Below, one piece after another: positions 1 through 8,179 of a DNA stretch of 25,801 nt. The number at the start of each line of letters is the position of its first letter. Positions within the stretch are counted from its first letter, which is position 1. Under the pieces are notes generated by a model. It did no database searches. It was not told where the DNA came from and saw only the letters and a program-made list of their open reading frames with translations. Source of the DNA: an uncultured Clostridia bacterium (GTDB lineage Bacteria; Bacillota; Clostridia; TANB77; CAG-508); the NCBI GenBank assembly GCA_934149155.1, contig CAKPDZ010000017.1, positions 1 to 25,801 on the forward strand, given 5' to 3'. The position numbers and the translations under genes were made by a program.

Positions 1-2234
1 ACAAATGCAATTAATACATAACTAATTACATTAATTATAGTTGATACTGAACTCATCATAATTCCTACCAAATCTGTGTAATTGATAACATTTTCCTCTT
101 TTCCTTGTTCTGTTTGTTTATTATTATAATCTGTTATAATGTCTGCAATCTTATCTTTTGAGTCAAAATCCTTAGGGTATAAATTTATTGTTGAAGGATT
201 ATCTAAATCCACTACACCTAGTTGGCTCAAATTGTTGTCATAAGTTGCTGAAGCATTATTAGAATATGTTTGCATTAATTGGGCAAGCTCTGCTTCTGAA
301 AGTGTTGACATATAAGCTTTTTGCTCATCTGATAATTGTGTGTAATCAAATGTTCCATTTGTGTCTTCTGGGAATTTAATTCCTGTAAATACATTTATCT
401 CTGGATTAGCTTTTTGCTCTTTTACTATTTCTGCATCATTAACTTTATTTATAACATATTCTTTTAATTCTTTGTTATATCCAATTAATCCTGTTGAAGA
501 TGATGCTACTGTATTTTCATTTGGTTTGATAATTCCTACAATTTGAATTTCTTCTGCCTTGTCTACTATTTGTTTCATATAGTCTTCATCATTTGTCATG
601 TCTTGCCATATGTTTCCGACTTTTTTATAGTAATCTGTATTTAATAAAACTTTAAATTTGTAATTTAAAAGTTCATCATATGAATAACTATTTTTATCAT
701 CATTTGTTTTTATTTCTTCGCCTTTTTTTAATTTTTCCATTGCATTTCCAAGTTCTGAAACATCTTTTATTCCTAATGAATATAAAGTATAATCACTTAC
801 TTCGTTATTTTTATCTGCTATTAATACAACTTCATTATATTTTTCTGGCATTCTTCCTGCTAATACATCATATTGTGAATTTATCAAATCTTTGTTATCA
901 AGCATTTCTGTCCATACATCAGTTTCTGTCATCATTGCACTACTTGTTGACATTATTGAACTTGATTGTTCTTGTGCTTTTACCATATCTCCAAATCCTA
1001 TTTTTTCTAATACTGAACTTGGATTTACTTTATATGCACTTCCATCTTCTTTTTCTTTGTAAATATTTAAATCTAAATTATATCCATATTGAATTGCATT
1101 TAGATAATTTTTAATATCACTATCACCATTTTCTAGAAAGTTCTTAAATTCTTTTAAATTATTAGTTTGAACTTTACTTGATAAAGTTTCTAACATATCT
1201 CCCATTATTGCTCTTGAATAGATTTTGTCATTATCATGTTCTTCTCCATCATCTTTTCCCATCATTGCTTCCATCATACTTGTCATATCAATAGATGATT
1301 CTTCAACTGTTATCGGATATGATGATAATGTATCTTCTTCTACTTTATTTATATATGATTGCATTCCATTTGACAATGAAAGTATTAGTGCAATTCCTAT
1401 TATTCCTATTGATCCTGCAAATGATGTTAAAAATGTTCTTCCCTTTTTAGTCATTAAATTGTTTAAGCTTAAATGTACTGCTGTTGCAAATTTCATTGAT
1501 GCTTTTCCTGATTTTTGTTTTTTAGTTCTTGCTCTATCTAGATCTTTCTTAGTTGCAGTATATGGATTTGAATCATCTGTAACTTTTCCATCTAATAATT
1601 TGATTATTCTTGATGAATATTTTTCTGCTAATTCTGGATTGTGTGTTACCATTATTATTAATCTATCTTTTGAAATATCTTTTAATATTTCCATTACTTG
1701 TTCACTTGTTTTAGAATCTAATGCCCCTGTTGGCTCATCAGCAAGCAAAATGTCTGGGTCATTTACTAATGCTCTTGCTATTGCAACTCTTTGCATTTGT
1801 CCACCTGACATTTGGTTTGGTTTTTTGTTTATTTGATCACCTAATCCTACTTTTGTTAATGCCTCAATTGCTCTTTTTCTTCTCTCTTCTTTTCCTACTC
1901 CTGATATTGTAAGTGCTAGCTCAACATTTGCTAATACTGTTTGATGTGGTATTAGATTATAACTTTGGAATACAAATCCTACTGAATGATTTCTGTATGT
2001 ATCCCAATCTTTATCTTTAAATTGTTTTGTTGATTTTCCATTAATCACCAAGTCTCCTGATGTGTATCTATCTAATCCGCCTATAATATTTAACATTGTA
2101 GTTTTTCCACATCCACTTTGCCCTAATATTGATACAAATTCGCTTTCTCTAAATTCTAAGTCTATTCCTTTTAGGGCTTTTACTTCATTATCTCCTGATA
2201 AATAGTTTTTGGTTATTCCTTTTAATTGTAGCAT
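1..2234 (-). CDS. ABC transporter ATP-binding/permease fusion protein (MacB-like), 3' end beyond window
   Basis: Open from the ATG at 2234 to the window edge (744 codons), so the C-terminus is missing. The N-terminal ~230 residues are a LolD/MacB-type ATPase: Walker A GQSGCGKT at residues 38-45, signature MSGGQMQRVAIARAL, Walker B ILLADEPTGALDS, and the switch histidine in IMVTHNPELAE. A basic linker follows, then a first membrane helix (about SFAGSIGIIGIALILSL), a long Asp/Asn/Ser-rich extracytoplasmic region of roughly 400 residues, and the start of the second helix (VSTIINVISYVLIAF) at the edge. That order, ATPase-TM1-large outer domain-TM2, is the FtsX/MacB permease plan with the ATPase fused N-terminally. 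The ribosome binding site is AAAGGA about 8 nt upstream. The role is probably export of, or mechanotransmission to, an envelope substrate; the substrate cannot be read from sequence. It lies downstream of thrS, separated by a terminator-like element, so it is probably transcribed separately. Confidence 0.9.
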   Translation of the reverse strand, partial: MLQLKGITKNYLSGDNEVKALKGIDLEFRESEFVSILGQSGCGKTTMLNIIGGLDRYTSGDLVINGKSTKQFKDKDWDTYRNHSVGFVFQSYNLIPHQTVLANVELALTISGVGKEERRKRAIEALTKVGLGDQINKKPNQMSGGQMQRVAIARALVNDPDILLADEPTGALDSKTSEQVMEILKDISKDRLIIMVTHNPELAEKYSSRIIKLLDGKVTDDSNPYTATKKDLDRARTKKQKSGKASMKFATAVHLSLNNLMTKKGRTFLTSFAGSIGIIGIALILSLSNGMQSYINKVEEDTLSSYPITVEESSIDMTSMMEAMMGKDDGEEHDNDKIYSRAIMGDMLETLSSKVQTNNLKEFKNFLENGDSDIKNYLNAIQYGYNLDLNIYKEKEDGSAYKVNPSSVLEKIGFGDMVKAQEQSSSIMSTSSAMMTETDVWTEMLDNKDLINSQYDVLAGRMPEKYNEVVLIADKNNEVSDYTLYSLGIKDVSELGNAMEKLKKGEEIKTNDDKNSYSYDELLNYKFKVLLNTDYYKKVGNIWQDMTNDEDYMKQIVDKAEEIQIVGIIKPNENTVASSSTGLIGYNKELKEYVINKVNDAEIVKEQKANPEINVFTGIKFPEDTNGTFDYTQLSDEQKAYMSTLSEAELAQLMQTYSNNASATYDNNLSQLGVVDLDNPSTINLYPKDFDSKDKIADIITDYNNKQTEQGKEENVINYTDLVGIMMSSVSTIINVISYVLIAF

Positions 2235-2295
2235 CTTCACTTTCCTTTCTCTTTTAAATATTATTATTTTACTATGGAATTGTGAATTTTATGTG

Positions 2296-2336
2296 AAAAA
2301 GACAGCATATAATTTATTTTTTAATATCTTGCTGTC
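2296..2336 (-). terminator. Putative intrinsic terminator after thrS
   Basis: On the minus strand GACAGCA (2336-2330) and TGCTGTC (2307-2301) form a 7-bp stem with an AT-rich loop, followed directly by TTTTT (2300-2296). It lies ~110 nt downstream of the thrS stop and before the ABC-transporter start. The large loop makes it a modest terminator. It overlaps a competing 15-bp inverted repeat. Confidence 0.5.
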
Positions 2337-2431
2337 GCAACCAACAGATTATAAAACCTTGTAGGTTGCTCCATATCGCATTCGCTTCGCTCATTTGGTC
2401 GCTAGCGCGATATTTCAAATAAATTATATGC
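2301..2431. repeat. Structured intergenic element with 15-bp inverted repeats (MITE-like or RNA structure)
   Basis: GCATATAATTTATTT at 2305-2319 is perfectly inverted at 2417-2431. Nested inside are GCAACC/GGTTGC (2337-2342 and 2364-2369) and ATATCGC/GCGATAT (2373-2379 and 2407-2413). The second of these encloses a CG-rich stretch unlike the surrounding AT-rich DNA. The arrangement resembles a small non-autonomous mobile repeat or a multi-branched RNA. There is no coding potential. Only one copy is visible in this window, so repetition elsewhere is unproven. Confidence 0.5.
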
Positions 2432-2447
2432 CATCTTTTATATTTTT

Positions 2448-4391
2448 CTATCCTATAACTTTATTATCAATTTCTTCTTGCACTTTTGCAACAAATTCAT
2501 CCACTTTCATAGTTCCAACATCTCCATCTTTTCTAGAACGAACTGCAACAAGATTTCCTTCTTGTTCTTTTGCTCCAATAACTAACATATATGGAACTTT
2601 TTCAAGTTGAGCCTTTCTAATCTTATATCCAATTTTTTCATTAGATTCATCTAATTCAACTCTAACTTTATGTTTCTTTAATTCACTTTCAACTTGTTTT
2701 GCATATTCAACTTGATTATCTGTAATAGGTAATATTTTTACTTGTACAGGTGATAACCATACTGGGAATAATCCTTTAGTTTCTTCAATCAAAAATGATA
2801 TAAATCTATCAGAAGACCCTAGTATTGCTCTATGGATTACTACTGGTCTATGTTCTTTGTTATCTTCTCCTATAAAGCTTAAATCAAATCTTTCTGGTAA
2901 TGCAAAATCTAATTGACAAGTTGGAATTGTTATATCATGATTTAATGCTGTTTTTATTTGAATATCAATCTTTGGTCCATAGAATGCTGCTTCTCCTTCT
3001 GCTTCATAGAAATCAATATTCATATCTTTTAATATAGCTCTTAATTGTGCTTCAGCTGTTTCCCACATTTCATCATTGTCGATATATTTTTCTTTGTTAT
3101 TCTTGTCTCTTAATGATAATCTGTATTTAAATGAATCTGCAGAAAATCCGAAATCTTTTTGATATACTTCTTTAATTAATGTTAATACATTTCCAACTTC
3201 TTCTTTTATTTGATCTGGTCTTACAAATAAGTGAGCATCATTTTGACACATTTGTCTAACTCTCTCTAATCCACAAACAGCTCCACTATTTTCATATCTA
3301 AAATCATTTGCAAGTTCACCAATTCTAATTGGCAAATCTCTGTAAGAACGTGTTTTGCTCTTATATATCAACATATGATGAGGACAGTTCATTGGTCTTA
3401 ATACCATCTCTTCATTATCCATTTTCATTGCTGGAAACATATCATCTTTGTAGTGGTCCCAATGTCCACTTGTTTTGTATAATTCTACATTTGCAAGACA
3501 TGGTGTATATACATGGTCATATCCTAATTCAATCTCTTTGTCTTGAATATATCTTTCTAATGTTCTTCTTATTGTTGCACCATGTGGTAAATACATTGGA
3601 AGTCCTGAACCCACTAATTCATGAGTCATAAATAATTCTAGTTCTTTTCCTATTTTTCTATGATCTCTTTCTTTAGCCTCTTCTAATAGTTTCAAATATT
3701 CTTCTAATTGGCTTGCTTTTGGATAAGAAACTCCATAAATTCTTTGTAACATTTTATTTTTTTCGTCGCCTCTCCAATAAGCTCCTGATGTTGATAGTAA
3801 TTTAACTGCTTTTACTTTTCCTGTACTCATTAAATGTGGTCCTGCACATAAATCTACATATTCACCTTGTTTGTAAAATGATATTATTTCTCCCTCTGGT
3901 AATTCTTCTATTAATTCTATTTTATAATTTTCTTTTGCCTCTTTCATTAATTTAAGTGATTCTTCTCTAGAAAGCTCAAATCTTTCAAGTGGTAAGTCTT
4001 CTTTTATTATTTTCTTCATTTCTGCTTCTATTTTTTCAAAGTCTTCTTCAGAAAATCTGTGTTCTGTATCAAAATCATAATAAAATCCATTTGCTATTGC
4101 TGGGCCTATTGCTAATTGTACATTTGGAAATAATCTTTTTATTGCTTGTGCCATTATATGTGCAGTTGTATGCCAATATGCCTTTTTACCCTCTTCACTA
4201 TTTTCAAATGTACATATATTTAATGAACAATCTTCATTTAATTCATATCTTAAATCTTCTACTTTTCCATTTACCTCTCCACATGTTGCCATTCTAGCTA
4301 ATCCTTCGCTTATTTGTTTAGCTACTTCTAATATTGTTCTTCCCTTTTCTACCTCTAGAACTTTTCCATCTTTTAATGTTACTTTTATCAT
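2448..4391 (-). CDS. thrS: Threonine--tRNA ligase
   Basis: Class II aminoacyl-tRNA synthetase that charges tRNA-Thr in the cytoplasm. At 647 aa it is full length for bacterial ThrRS. The domains are in the expected order. The TGS domain covers residues ~1-62. The editing domain has HTTAH at 74-78 and DLCAGPH at ~180-186. The catalytic core carries the zinc/active-site segment RPMNCPHH (~Cys335), motif 2 around RIGELANDFRYENSG, and motif 3 at VVIHRAILGSSDRF (usually HRA.LGS.ER, here Asp for Glu). The anticodon-binding domain starts at about FPVWLSPVQVKILPI. The ATG at 4391 has an AGGAGG site 8 nt upstream. Expression is controlled by the T-box leader just upstream, so it should rise when uncharged tRNA-Thr accumulates. 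Confidence 0.98.
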   Translation of the reverse strand: MIKVTLKDGKVLEVEKGRTILEVAKQISEGLARMATCGEVNGKVEDLRYELNEDCSLNICTFENSEEGKKAYWHTTAHIMAQAIKRLFPNVQLAIGPAIANGFYYDFDTEHRFSEEDFEKIEAEMKKIIKEDLPLERFELSREESLKLMKEAKENYKIELIEELPEGEIISFYKQGEYVDLCAGPHLMSTGKVKAVKLLSTSGAYWRGDEKNKMLQRIYGVSYPKASQLEEYLKLLEEAKERDHRKIGKELELFMTHELVGSGLPMYLPHGATIRRTLERYIQDKEIELGYDHVYTPCLANVELYKTSGHWDHYKDDMFPAMKMDNEEMVLRPMNCPHHMLIYKSKTRSYRDLPIRIGELANDFRYENSGAVCGLERVRQMCQNDAHLFVRPDQIKEEVGNVLTLIKEVYQKDFGFSADSFKYRLSLRDKNNKEKYIDNDEMWETAEAQLRAILKDMNIDFYEAEGEAAFYGPKIDIQIKTALNHDITIPTCQLDFALPERFDLSFIGEDNKEHRPVVIHRAILGSSDRFISFLIEETKGLFPVWLSPVQVKILPITDNQVEYAKQVESELKKHKVRVELDESNEKIGYKIRKAQLEKVPYMLVIGAKEQEGNLVAVRSRKDGDVGTMKVDEFVAKVQEEIDNKVIG

Positions 4392-4437
4392 TTTAAATTC
4401 CTCCTTTTTTTATTGAAACCACATTTTATTTTGGATA

Positions 4438-4650
4438 TAAAAATACACCCCTATAGGCTATCTGCCTATAGGAGTGATATATATTACACGGTTCCATCCC
4501 ATTTTTTACTTAATTTGATTTAACGCATCTGAACGTCTAGTTTATTCACTAGAAACCTAAAGAGTTAGTTTTTCAAATACGTTTTCTTAGATTAGCTTTC
4601 AGCCTTTGACTAATCTTCTCTATTAGAAACCTTTATTTTACTTTTTCTCT
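4438..4650 (-). promoter_or_regulatory. T-box leader (tRNA-Thr sensing) of thrS with attenuator
   Basis: On the minus strand the leader carries the T-box sequence GGGATGGAACCGTG (4500-4487), which matches the AGGGUGGNACCGCG antiterminator consensus. A strong terminator follows: 13-bp arms at 4476-4464 and 4458-4446 (one G-U pair), then ATTTTT. Upstream are the conserved CGTTA-like segment (GATGCGTTAA) and a rather short Stem I whose base pairs AGAG with CTCT and TTAGT with ACTAA. An ACT triplet next to the 3' strand of Stem I is a candidate Thr specifier. The UGGA tetranucleotide would pair with a UCCA tRNA end. Class assignment is firm from the T-box plus the thrS context; the exact specifier is inferred. 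Confidence 0.88.
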
Positions 4651-5066
4651 TATATGTTTTTATATTGATTTATTTTTTTATATGCAAATATTGCTACTAC
4701 TGCTAATATTGTTATTGCAACTCCCATCATTGTGTTTTCTCTTAATCCTGCTTTGGGTAAATTTGTATTATAGTTATTTGTATTTGTTGTATTAACATTT
4801 GTATTAGTACTTGTATCTGTTGTTGTAGTTGTATTTGTATTTACATTAGTACTTGTTGTATTAGCATTAGCATTTGTGTTTGTATTAGTGTTTGTGTTTG
4901 TATTAGTATTTGTATTTGTTGTATTTAATTGATTAGTTGTATCTTCAAAAAAATCAACTGTTGAATTTGTATCAGCTGCAAATACACTACTTGTCATTGC
5001 TACTAAAATAATTCCAATTGTTAAAACTACCATTAATTTTAATATTTTTTCTTTCCTCATTTTCAT
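4650..5066 (-). CDS. Small secreted Thr/Asn-rich protein with LPKAG sortase-like C-terminal anchor
   Basis: 138 aa. An N-terminal signal peptide (KILKLMVVLTIGIILVAMTSSVFAA) is followed by ~65 residues of low-complexity Asn/Thr linker, mostly NT dipeptides. The end is NLPKAG, a hydrophobic helix (MMGVAITILAVVAIFAY) and a basic tail (KKINQYK). That order is the cell-wall sorting signal plan, with LPKAG replacing LPXTG, so a sortase of altered specificity would be needed; none is in the window. Apart from the linker there is no folded domain, so it may be a short stalk or spacer on the envelope. Two start codons are possible: the ATG at 5066 is only 1 nt from AGAGG, while the ATG at 5060 has ~7 nt spacing and is the better start. 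The NT repeat DNA is a likely site of length variation. Confidence 0.8.
   Translation of the reverse strand: MKMRKEKILKLMVVLTIGIILVAMTSSVFAADTNSTVDFFEDTTNQLNTTNTNTNTNTNTNTNTNANANTTSTNVNTNTTTTTDTSTNTNVNTTNTNNYNTNLPKAGLRENTMMGVAITILAVVAIFAYKKINQYKNI
4659..4687 (-). promoter_or_regulatory. Putative sigma-A promoter for the thrS T-box transcript
   Basis: TTGCAT (4687-4682), a 17-nt spacer, then TATAAA (4664-4659), placing the start near 4651, just before Stem I. The whole promoter lies inside the last ~12 codons of the upstream small surface-protein gene. AT-richness makes chance matches possible. Confidence 0.55.
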
Positions 5067-5114
5067 ACCTCTTTCTTTTCATTATTCATCTATAGTATTA
5101 ATCTCTCATTAATA

Positions 5115-5143
5115 GTTATACTACATTTTTCATAAAAATGCAA
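5115..5143 (-). promoter_or_regulatory. Putative sigma-A promoter of the LPKAG protein gene
   Basis: TTGCAT (5143-5138), a 17-nt spacer, then TATAAC (5120-5115), ~50 nt before the start codon. The -35 overlaps a 9-bp AT-rich dyad (CATAAAAAT/ATTTTTATG, 5131-5164) that may act as the ychF terminator. Confidence 0.5.
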
Positions 5144-5196
5144 GTTTTTTTACTTATTTTTATGATTTTTTTACATTTTCTTCACTAAAAAGTAAT

Positions 5197-6288
5197 TTAT
5201 ACATTGAATTTAAATAAAACTACATCTCCATCTTGCATTATGTATTCTTTACCTTCTTGTCTAACCAATCCTTTTTCTTTTGCAGATACCATTGAACCTT
5301 CTCTTATTAAATCATCATAAGAAACTATTTCTGCTTTTATAAATCCTCTTTCTATATCTGAATGAATCTTTCCCGCAGCTTTAGGTGCTTTAGTATTTTT
5401 CTTTATTGTCCATGCTCTTACTTCTGGTTCTCCTGCTGTTAGGAATGACATTAACCCTAATAAATCATAACTTTTCTTTATTAATTTATCTAATCCTGAC
5501 TCTTTTAATCCTAATGCTTCTAACATTTCTTGTTTATCCTCATCTTCTAATCCTGATAATTCTTCTTCTATTTTTACGCATAACGGTATAACTTCTGCAT
5601 TTTCTTTTTTTGCATATTCTTCTACTTGTTTTACCATTTCTTGATTTTCTGCATCATTTATTTGTTCTTCTGAAATATTAGCTATATATATGATTGGTTT
5701 TGCAGTTAATAAAAACATTTCTTTTAACATTTCTTGTTCATCTTCGTTGTATTCTAATGCTCTTGCAGGAATTCCTTTTTCTAAATTTTCTTTTAATCTT
5801 TCTATAAAATCAATTTCAGTTTGATATTTTTTATCTGCTTTTAGTCCTTTTTTTGCTTTATCTAATCTTTTATTTAGTGTTTCCATATCTGCAAAAATTA
5901 ATTCTAAATTTATTGTTTCTATATCTCTTAGTGGATTAACACTTCCGTCTACATGTATTACATTTGAGTCTTCAAAGCATCTTACTACTTGTGCAATTGC
6001 ATCTACTTCACGTATATGTGATAAGAATTTATTTCCAAGACCTTCTCCTTTGCTTGCTCCTTTTACAAGCCCTGCTATATCAACAAATTCTACAACTGCT
6101 TTTGTTACTTTTTGTGGTTTATACATTTCTGCTAACTTATCTACTCTTTCATCTGGAACTGCTACAACTCCAACATTTGGTTCTATTGTACAAAATGGAT
6201 AATTTGCACATTCAGCTCCTGCTTTTGTTATACTATTAAACATTGTACTTTTTCCTACATTTGGTAATCCTACTATTCCTATTTTCAT
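5197..6288 (-). CDS. ychF: Redox-regulated ATPase YchF (OLA1 family)
   Basis: 363 aa, the standard length for this Obg-related P-loop NTPase, which prefers ATP to GTP and binds ribosomes. Residues 7-15 are GLPNVGKST (P-loop), FVDIAGLVKGASKGEGLGN is the switch II/G3 region, and a coiled-coil segment rich in Lys/Glu runs from ~130 to 175. The C-terminal TGS domain contains the family hallmark SFLTAGEPEVRAW and GKIHSDIERGFIKAEI, ending in VLFKFNV. The ribosome binding site AAGGGAAAT is weak but correctly placed. It is divergent from the 233-aa gene and first in the minus-strand run toward the LPKAG gene. Confidence 0.97.
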   Translation of the reverse strand: MKIGIVGLPNVGKSTMFNSITKAGAECANYPFCTIEPNVGVVAVPDERVDKLAEMYKPQKVTKAVVEFVDIAGLVKGASKGEGLGNKFLSHIREVDAIAQVVRCFEDSNVIHVDGSVNPLRDIETINLELIFADMETLNKRLDKAKKGLKADKKYQTEIDFIERLKENLEKGIPARALEYNEDEQEMLKEMFLLTAKPIIYIANISEEQINDAENQEMVKQVEEYAKKENAEVIPLCVKIEEELSGLEDEDKQEMLEALGLKESGLDKLIKKSYDLLGLMSFLTAGEPEVRAWTIKKNTKAPKAAGKIHSDIERGFIKAEIVSYDDLIREGSMVSAKEKGLVRQEGKEYIMQDGDVVLFKFNV

Positions 6289-6323
6289 TTCAATTTCCCT
6301 TCTTCTTTTTATTAATAAACCAT

Positions 6324-6352
6324 ATTATAACAGATTTTTTTATTTTAATAAA
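6324..6352 (-). promoter_or_regulatory. Putative extended -10 promoter of ychF
   Basis: TGTTATAAT (an extended TGn -10, with TATAAT at 6329-6324), with a weak -35 TTTATT at 6352-6347 and a 17-nt spacer, ~35 nt upstream of the ychF start. Confidence 0.55.
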
Positions 6353-6379
6353 TAGTTTTTTAAAAATATGTTCAAAAAC

Positions 6380-6408
6380 TTGATTTTTATGTAAAACGAT
6401 GCTATAAT
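6380..6408 (+). promoter_or_regulatory. Sigma-A promoter of the 233-aa gene
   Basis: TTGATT (6380-6385), a 17-nt spacer, then TGC-TATAAT (TATAAT 6403-6408, extended -10). It leads to an AGGAGG site and the ATG at 6464, and lies back-to-back with the ychF promoter. Confidence 0.75.
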
Positions 6409-6463
6409 TATAAAAAAATTTGAAACAGGCAACCATATAATTATTTACAGGAGGAAACAAAAA

Positions 6464-7165
6464 ATGATTAAACACAGCAATATGTTTTACAACAAAGAAG
6501 AATGGGATATTCAAGGAAAAAAATCCACTGGTTATCGGTTTTTAAATAAAAAAACATCCGAACTTCAATTTGTTCCTGGCATAATTGGATTTTATCAACT
6601 CAGCTCTTATTCTTTTCTGTTTTTTTATCGTCAACAAAAACATTATAAAGTCTCAAGAACTATTTTAGATAAGGGGTTATTAAACATTGTTTATGAACAC
6701 GAATTTGTGAGTTTAGAGTTTTTAACAAATGATTTGATATTGTTTGATTCCAATATTATTAAACGTTCCGTTTTATACTCTATTTCAAGAAATCGCGAAA
6801 TTTCACTAAATTTCATAACTCATTCATCAAAACAACATGATTTACAATTATGTTCCAAACGAACAATAAAATTATTGAGAATTAATGAAGAAAATTTTCC
6901 AAAATATTTAGAAGTGAACTTTAAATTGTTTTCAAAGTTCTGTACTGAACATATACAAGCAATTATAGACGTTTCAACATTGACACCTAAATCACCAGTT
7001 TTTAGTACATTAAGAAATTCTTATTTGCCTTTAAGAAATGAATATTCTTTAAAAAGAATAATAGATGAAGATACTAAATATTTAGAAATTATTGAGAGCT
7101 TTTTAGATAAAAGCTATATGGTTTCTTCTGAAGAGTTGCTTAATCACATAACAAAAAGTTCCTAA
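6464..7165 (+). CDS. Hypothetical protein, 233 aa
   Basis: I do not recognise this family. The gene looks genuine: strong promoter, AGGAGG 9 nt before the ATG, and a terminator that overlaps its stop codon. The product is rich in Lys, Phe, Tyr and Ser and has no signal peptide or membrane helix, so it is probably cytoplasmic. The N-terminal third contains short hydrophobic beta-like stretches (FVPGIIGFYQLSSYSFLFFY). The rest is mixed alpha/beta, with a Glu/Lys-rich helical C-terminus. There are few cysteines and no obvious catalytic motif. The next gene downstream (RluA family) has its own ribosome binding site after the hairpin and may be reached by readthrough. No function can be assigned. 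Confidence 0.8.
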   Translation: MIKHSNMFYNKEEWDIQGKKSTGYRFLNKKTSELQFVPGIIGFYQLSSYSFLFFYRQQKHYKVSRTILDKGLLNIVYEHEFVSLEFLTNDLILFDSNIIKRSVLYSISRNREISLNFITHSSKQHDLQLCSKRTIKLLRINEENFPKYLEVNFKLFSKFCTEHIQAIIDVSTLTPKSPVFSTLRNSYLPLRNEYSLKRIIDEDTKYLEIIESFLDKSYMVSSEELLNHITKSS

Positions 7166-7177
7166 TAGGAACTTTTT
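7153..7177 (+). terminator. Intrinsic terminator overlapping the stop codon
   Basis: AAAAAGTTCC and GGAACTTTTT form a 10-bp perfect stem around a 5-nt loop that contains the TAA stop of the 233-aa gene (7163-7165). The 3' arm supplies the T run. It probably attenuates rather than abolishes readthrough into the RluA gene, which starts 20 nt later. Confidence 0.7.
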
Positions 7178-7197
7178 ATTATTTAAGGAGATTTACT

Positions 7198-8085
7198 ATG
7201 AATTTAGAATATATCGTCACTAATAATAAATATAAAGATGTTAATCAAATATTAAAACAGGAATTTAATATTTCTGCAAGATTACAGCATAAACTAATAC
7301 GAGAAAAACATGTATTATTAAATGGAAAAATTATAGACACTCGTTCGTCAATTGTTTTGAATGATGTTATTACTATTAATTTAAATTTTAATGAAGAAAG
7401 TGAAAATATAATTTCTACTCAAATACCTCTTAACATCATTTATGAAGATGAATGCTTTCTAATTTTAAATAAACCAGCAGGAATTGCCGTCCATCCATCA
7501 ATCTTACATTATACTGATAGTCTTGCTAATGGTGTTAAATTTTATTTTGAGAGCATTGGACTAAAACGAAAAATCAGACCAATAAATAGACTTGATTTAA
7601 ATACTTCTGGAATAATTATTTTTGCCAAAAATGAATATGTTCAAGAATGTTTGATTAAACAAATGCAAAATAGTACATTTCAAAAATATTATATTGCATT
7701 TGTAGAAGGAACTTTTACAAATAAAGAAGGCACAATTAATTTGCCTATCGCTAGAAAAGAAAATAGTATTATTGAAAGATGCATTTCTGAAAATGGGCAA
7801 ACTGCAATTACTGATTATAAAGTATTATCTGAATATAATAATTTTTCAATAGTAGAATGTCATTTGCAAACTGGACGTACACATCAAATTCGTGTACATA
7901 TGTCTGCGACTAATCATCCATTGTTAGGTGATACTTTATATGGTAGTTCTTCTGATTTAATTAATAGACAAGCTTTACATTGTTATAAAGTTTCTTTTAC
8001 TCATCCTATTACAAAACAAAGCCTAACTTTTAACTGTGATTTACCAAATGATATGGATTCGATATTAATACAAAAATCTATGTAA
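7198..8085 (+). CDS. RluA-family pseudouridine synthase (RluD-like)
   Basis: 295 aa. The protein isomerises specific uridines in rRNA or tRNA. Residues ~1-70 form an S4 RNA-binding domain (ISARLQHKLIREKHVLLNGK). The catalytic domain begins near IIYEDECFLILNKPAGIAVHP and contains RPINRLDLNTSGIIIFAK, where Asp133 is the catalytic aspartate. It also has the family motifs KYYIAFVEG, LQTGRTHQIRVHM and HPLLGDTLYG. The motif normally reads HRLD; here the first residue is Asn. The ribosome binding site AAGGAG is 7 nt before the ATG at 7198. Position and length fit RluD/YlyB-like enzymes, but the exact target nucleotide cannot be called. Confidence 0.93.
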   Translation: MNLEYIVTNNKYKDVNQILKQEFNISARLQHKLIREKHVLLNGKIIDTRSSIVLNDVITINLNFNEESENIISTQIPLNIIYEDECFLILNKPAGIAVHPSILHYTDSLANGVKFYFESIGLKRKIRPINRLDLNTSGIIIFAKNEYVQECLIKQMQNSTFQKYYIAFVEGTFTNKEGTINLPIARKENSIIERCISENGQTAITDYKVLSEYNNFSIVECHLQTGRTHQIRVHMSATNHPLLGDTLYGSSSDLINRQALHCYKVSFTHPITKQSLTFNCDLPNDMDSILIQKSM

Positions 8086-8120
8086 AAAACAATCTACGGT
8101 TTTCTATCAAATACAAATAT

Positions 8121-8170
8121 AAAAAGAGAGATAACTATTTTACATATTTTTTCTCTCTTTTCTTTTTATT
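8121..8170. terminator. Bidirectional intrinsic terminator between the RluA gene and rnpB
   Basis: AAAAGAGAGA (8122-8131) pairs with TCTCTCTTTT (8152-8161), with a T-rich tail on the plus strand (TCTTTTTATT) and TTTTTATATTT on the minus strand. It serves the convergent RluA gene and rnpB. Confidence 0.8.
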
Positions 8171-8179
8171 CAATATTAT

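Noticed and set aside
1225..1836. 203-aa plus-strand frame opposite the ABC transporter
   Set aside because: The minus-strand frame has complete ABC ATPase motifs; this one is its antisense shadow with no family signature.
6290..6514. 74-aa minus-strand open frame before ychF
   Set aside because: It covers both divergent promoters and the start of the 233-aa gene, has no ribosome binding site and reads as low-complexity Phe/Lys.
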